A stretch of 6,070 bases of DNA, taken from Candidatus Methanoperedentaceae archaeon. GTDB taxonomy: Archaea > Halobacteriota > Methanosarcinia > Methanosarcinales > Methanoperedenaceae. The notes under the pieces are model-generated. The model saw only the letters and a list, made by a program, of their open reading frames with translations. It did no database searches and had not been told where the DNA came from. The stretch is taken from the NCBI GenBank assembly GCA_013331375.1, contig DUGO01000119.1, forward strand, positions 813-6,882, read 5' to 3'. Of this stretch, positions 5,726-6,070 are shown in pieces (within the stretch, counting starts at the first letter, position 1; each line of letters opens with the position of its first letter). Made by a program: the position numbers and the translations under genes.

Positions 5726-6070
5726 ATGAAATTCTCCACAAGAGCCATACACTGTGATAAAGAGAAGCTTGCAGTGAGCCCGCCCATATTCCAGACCTCA
5801 TCGTTCCGGTTCGAAGACCCGAGAGCCGCGCAGGAGATAATGTCCGGGAAACGACCCGGCTACGCATATTCCCGCACCTCAAACCCCACGGTCACTGTGC
5901 TTGAGAAGACGATGGCTTCGCTGGAGGGCGCCGGGGGCGCACTGTGCTTCGGCTCAGGCATGGCAGCCATCTCGGCACTGTTCTTCTCTACGCTCAGAAA
6001 AGGCGACCACCTGCTGGCTGACGAGGTGCTCTACGGCAGCACGTATGACCTGATTTCCGGTCTTCTTCCG
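5726..6070 (+). CDS. Cystathionine gamma-synthase / methionine gamma-lyase family PLP enzyme, 3' partial
   Basis: The first 115 residues are present; the family is about 380-400 long, so about 70% lies beyond the right edge. The protein belongs to the Cys/Met metabolism PLP-dependent (fold type I) family, which performs gamma- or beta-elimination or replacement on homoserine esters, cystathionine or methionine in the cytoplasm. Visible signatures are STRAIH near the start, the PPIFQTSSF segment (19-27), Y48-S-R-T-S-N-P-T (Tyr and Arg that contact the cofactor phosphate of the neighbouring subunit), the phosphate-binding G76-S-G-M-A-A, and D99-E-V-L-Y103-G-S-T, where Tyr103 corresponds to the tyrosine stacking on the PLP ring. 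The PLP lysine is not in view. Subfamily (MetB, MetC, MGL, O-acetylhomoserine sulfhydrylase) cannot be settled from this part. ATG 5726 matches the family's usual N-terminus. Confidence 0.93.
   Translation, partial: MKFSTRAIHCDKEKLAVSPPIFQTSSFRFEDPRAAQEIMSGKRPGYAYSRTSNPTVTVLEKTMASLEGAGGALCFGSGMAAISALFFSTLRKGDHLLADEVLYGSTYDLISGLLP

Noticed and set aside
1..6070. CRISPR array, insertion sequence or tandem repeat
   Set aside because: No regularly spaced repeats, transposase-like protein or terminal inverted repeats were seen on either strand.

Overview
The window looks like a piece of a euryarchaeal chromosome, most likely from the methanogen/ANME side (Methanosarcinales or relatives). The grounds are a PGF-CTERM-like surface-sorting tail, an archaeal pilin-like N-terminus, a 14-TM drug transporter of the type common in Methanosarcina relatives, A/T-rich TATA-like boxes rather than bacterial -10/-35 pairs, and GGAGAT-type ribosome binding sites. 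The assignment is by recollection of families; no search was run.

Layout. Bases 1-1644 hold an A/T-rich two-gene type II restriction-modification cassette on the + strand: the C-terminal part of an SPPY-class DNA methyltransferase (cut by the window edge), then, 5 nt later, a TdeIII/MjaII-like PD-(D/E)XK endonuclease, a family associated with GGNCC. After a spacer of about 105 bp the base composition jumps (37% G+C in bases 901-960, 63% in bases 1861-1920, counted by hand) and what looks like resident chromosome begins: a secreted Ig-fold protein with a sorting tail (+, 1759-2286), then a convergent MFS multidrug-type transporter (-, 2296-3678). Upstream of that transporter on the same strand is a small coiled-coil protein with two C-terminal membrane segments (-, 3773-4366). 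It is divergent, across about 70 bp, from a membrane-anchored multidomain surface protein (+, 4438-5694) that carries an invasin-type Ig domain and a C-terminal CBM36/CBM60-like calcium-dependent carbohydrate-binding module. The last gene (+, 5726 to the edge) is the N-terminal part of a PLP-dependent cystathionine gamma-synthase/methionine gamma-lyase family enzyme.

How the parts relate. The methyltransferase and endonuclease form one defence unit. GGNCC is strikingly rare in the window: five sites were found by eye where roughly 18-24 are expected, which fits, but does not prove, long exposure to a GGNCC-cutting enzyme. Three of the other genes (Ig-fold sorted protein, coiled-coil membrane protein, pilin-like/CBM protein) concern the cell envelope. 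The transporter and the Cys/Met enzyme are ordinary housekeeping or accessory genes without an evident link.

No clearly new biological system is demonstrable here. The most interesting item is the archaeal surface protein that joins a pilin-like anchor, a putative calcium loop, a Big_1 domain and a CBM60-like module. No RNA gene, CRISPR array, insertion sequence or replication origin was seen.
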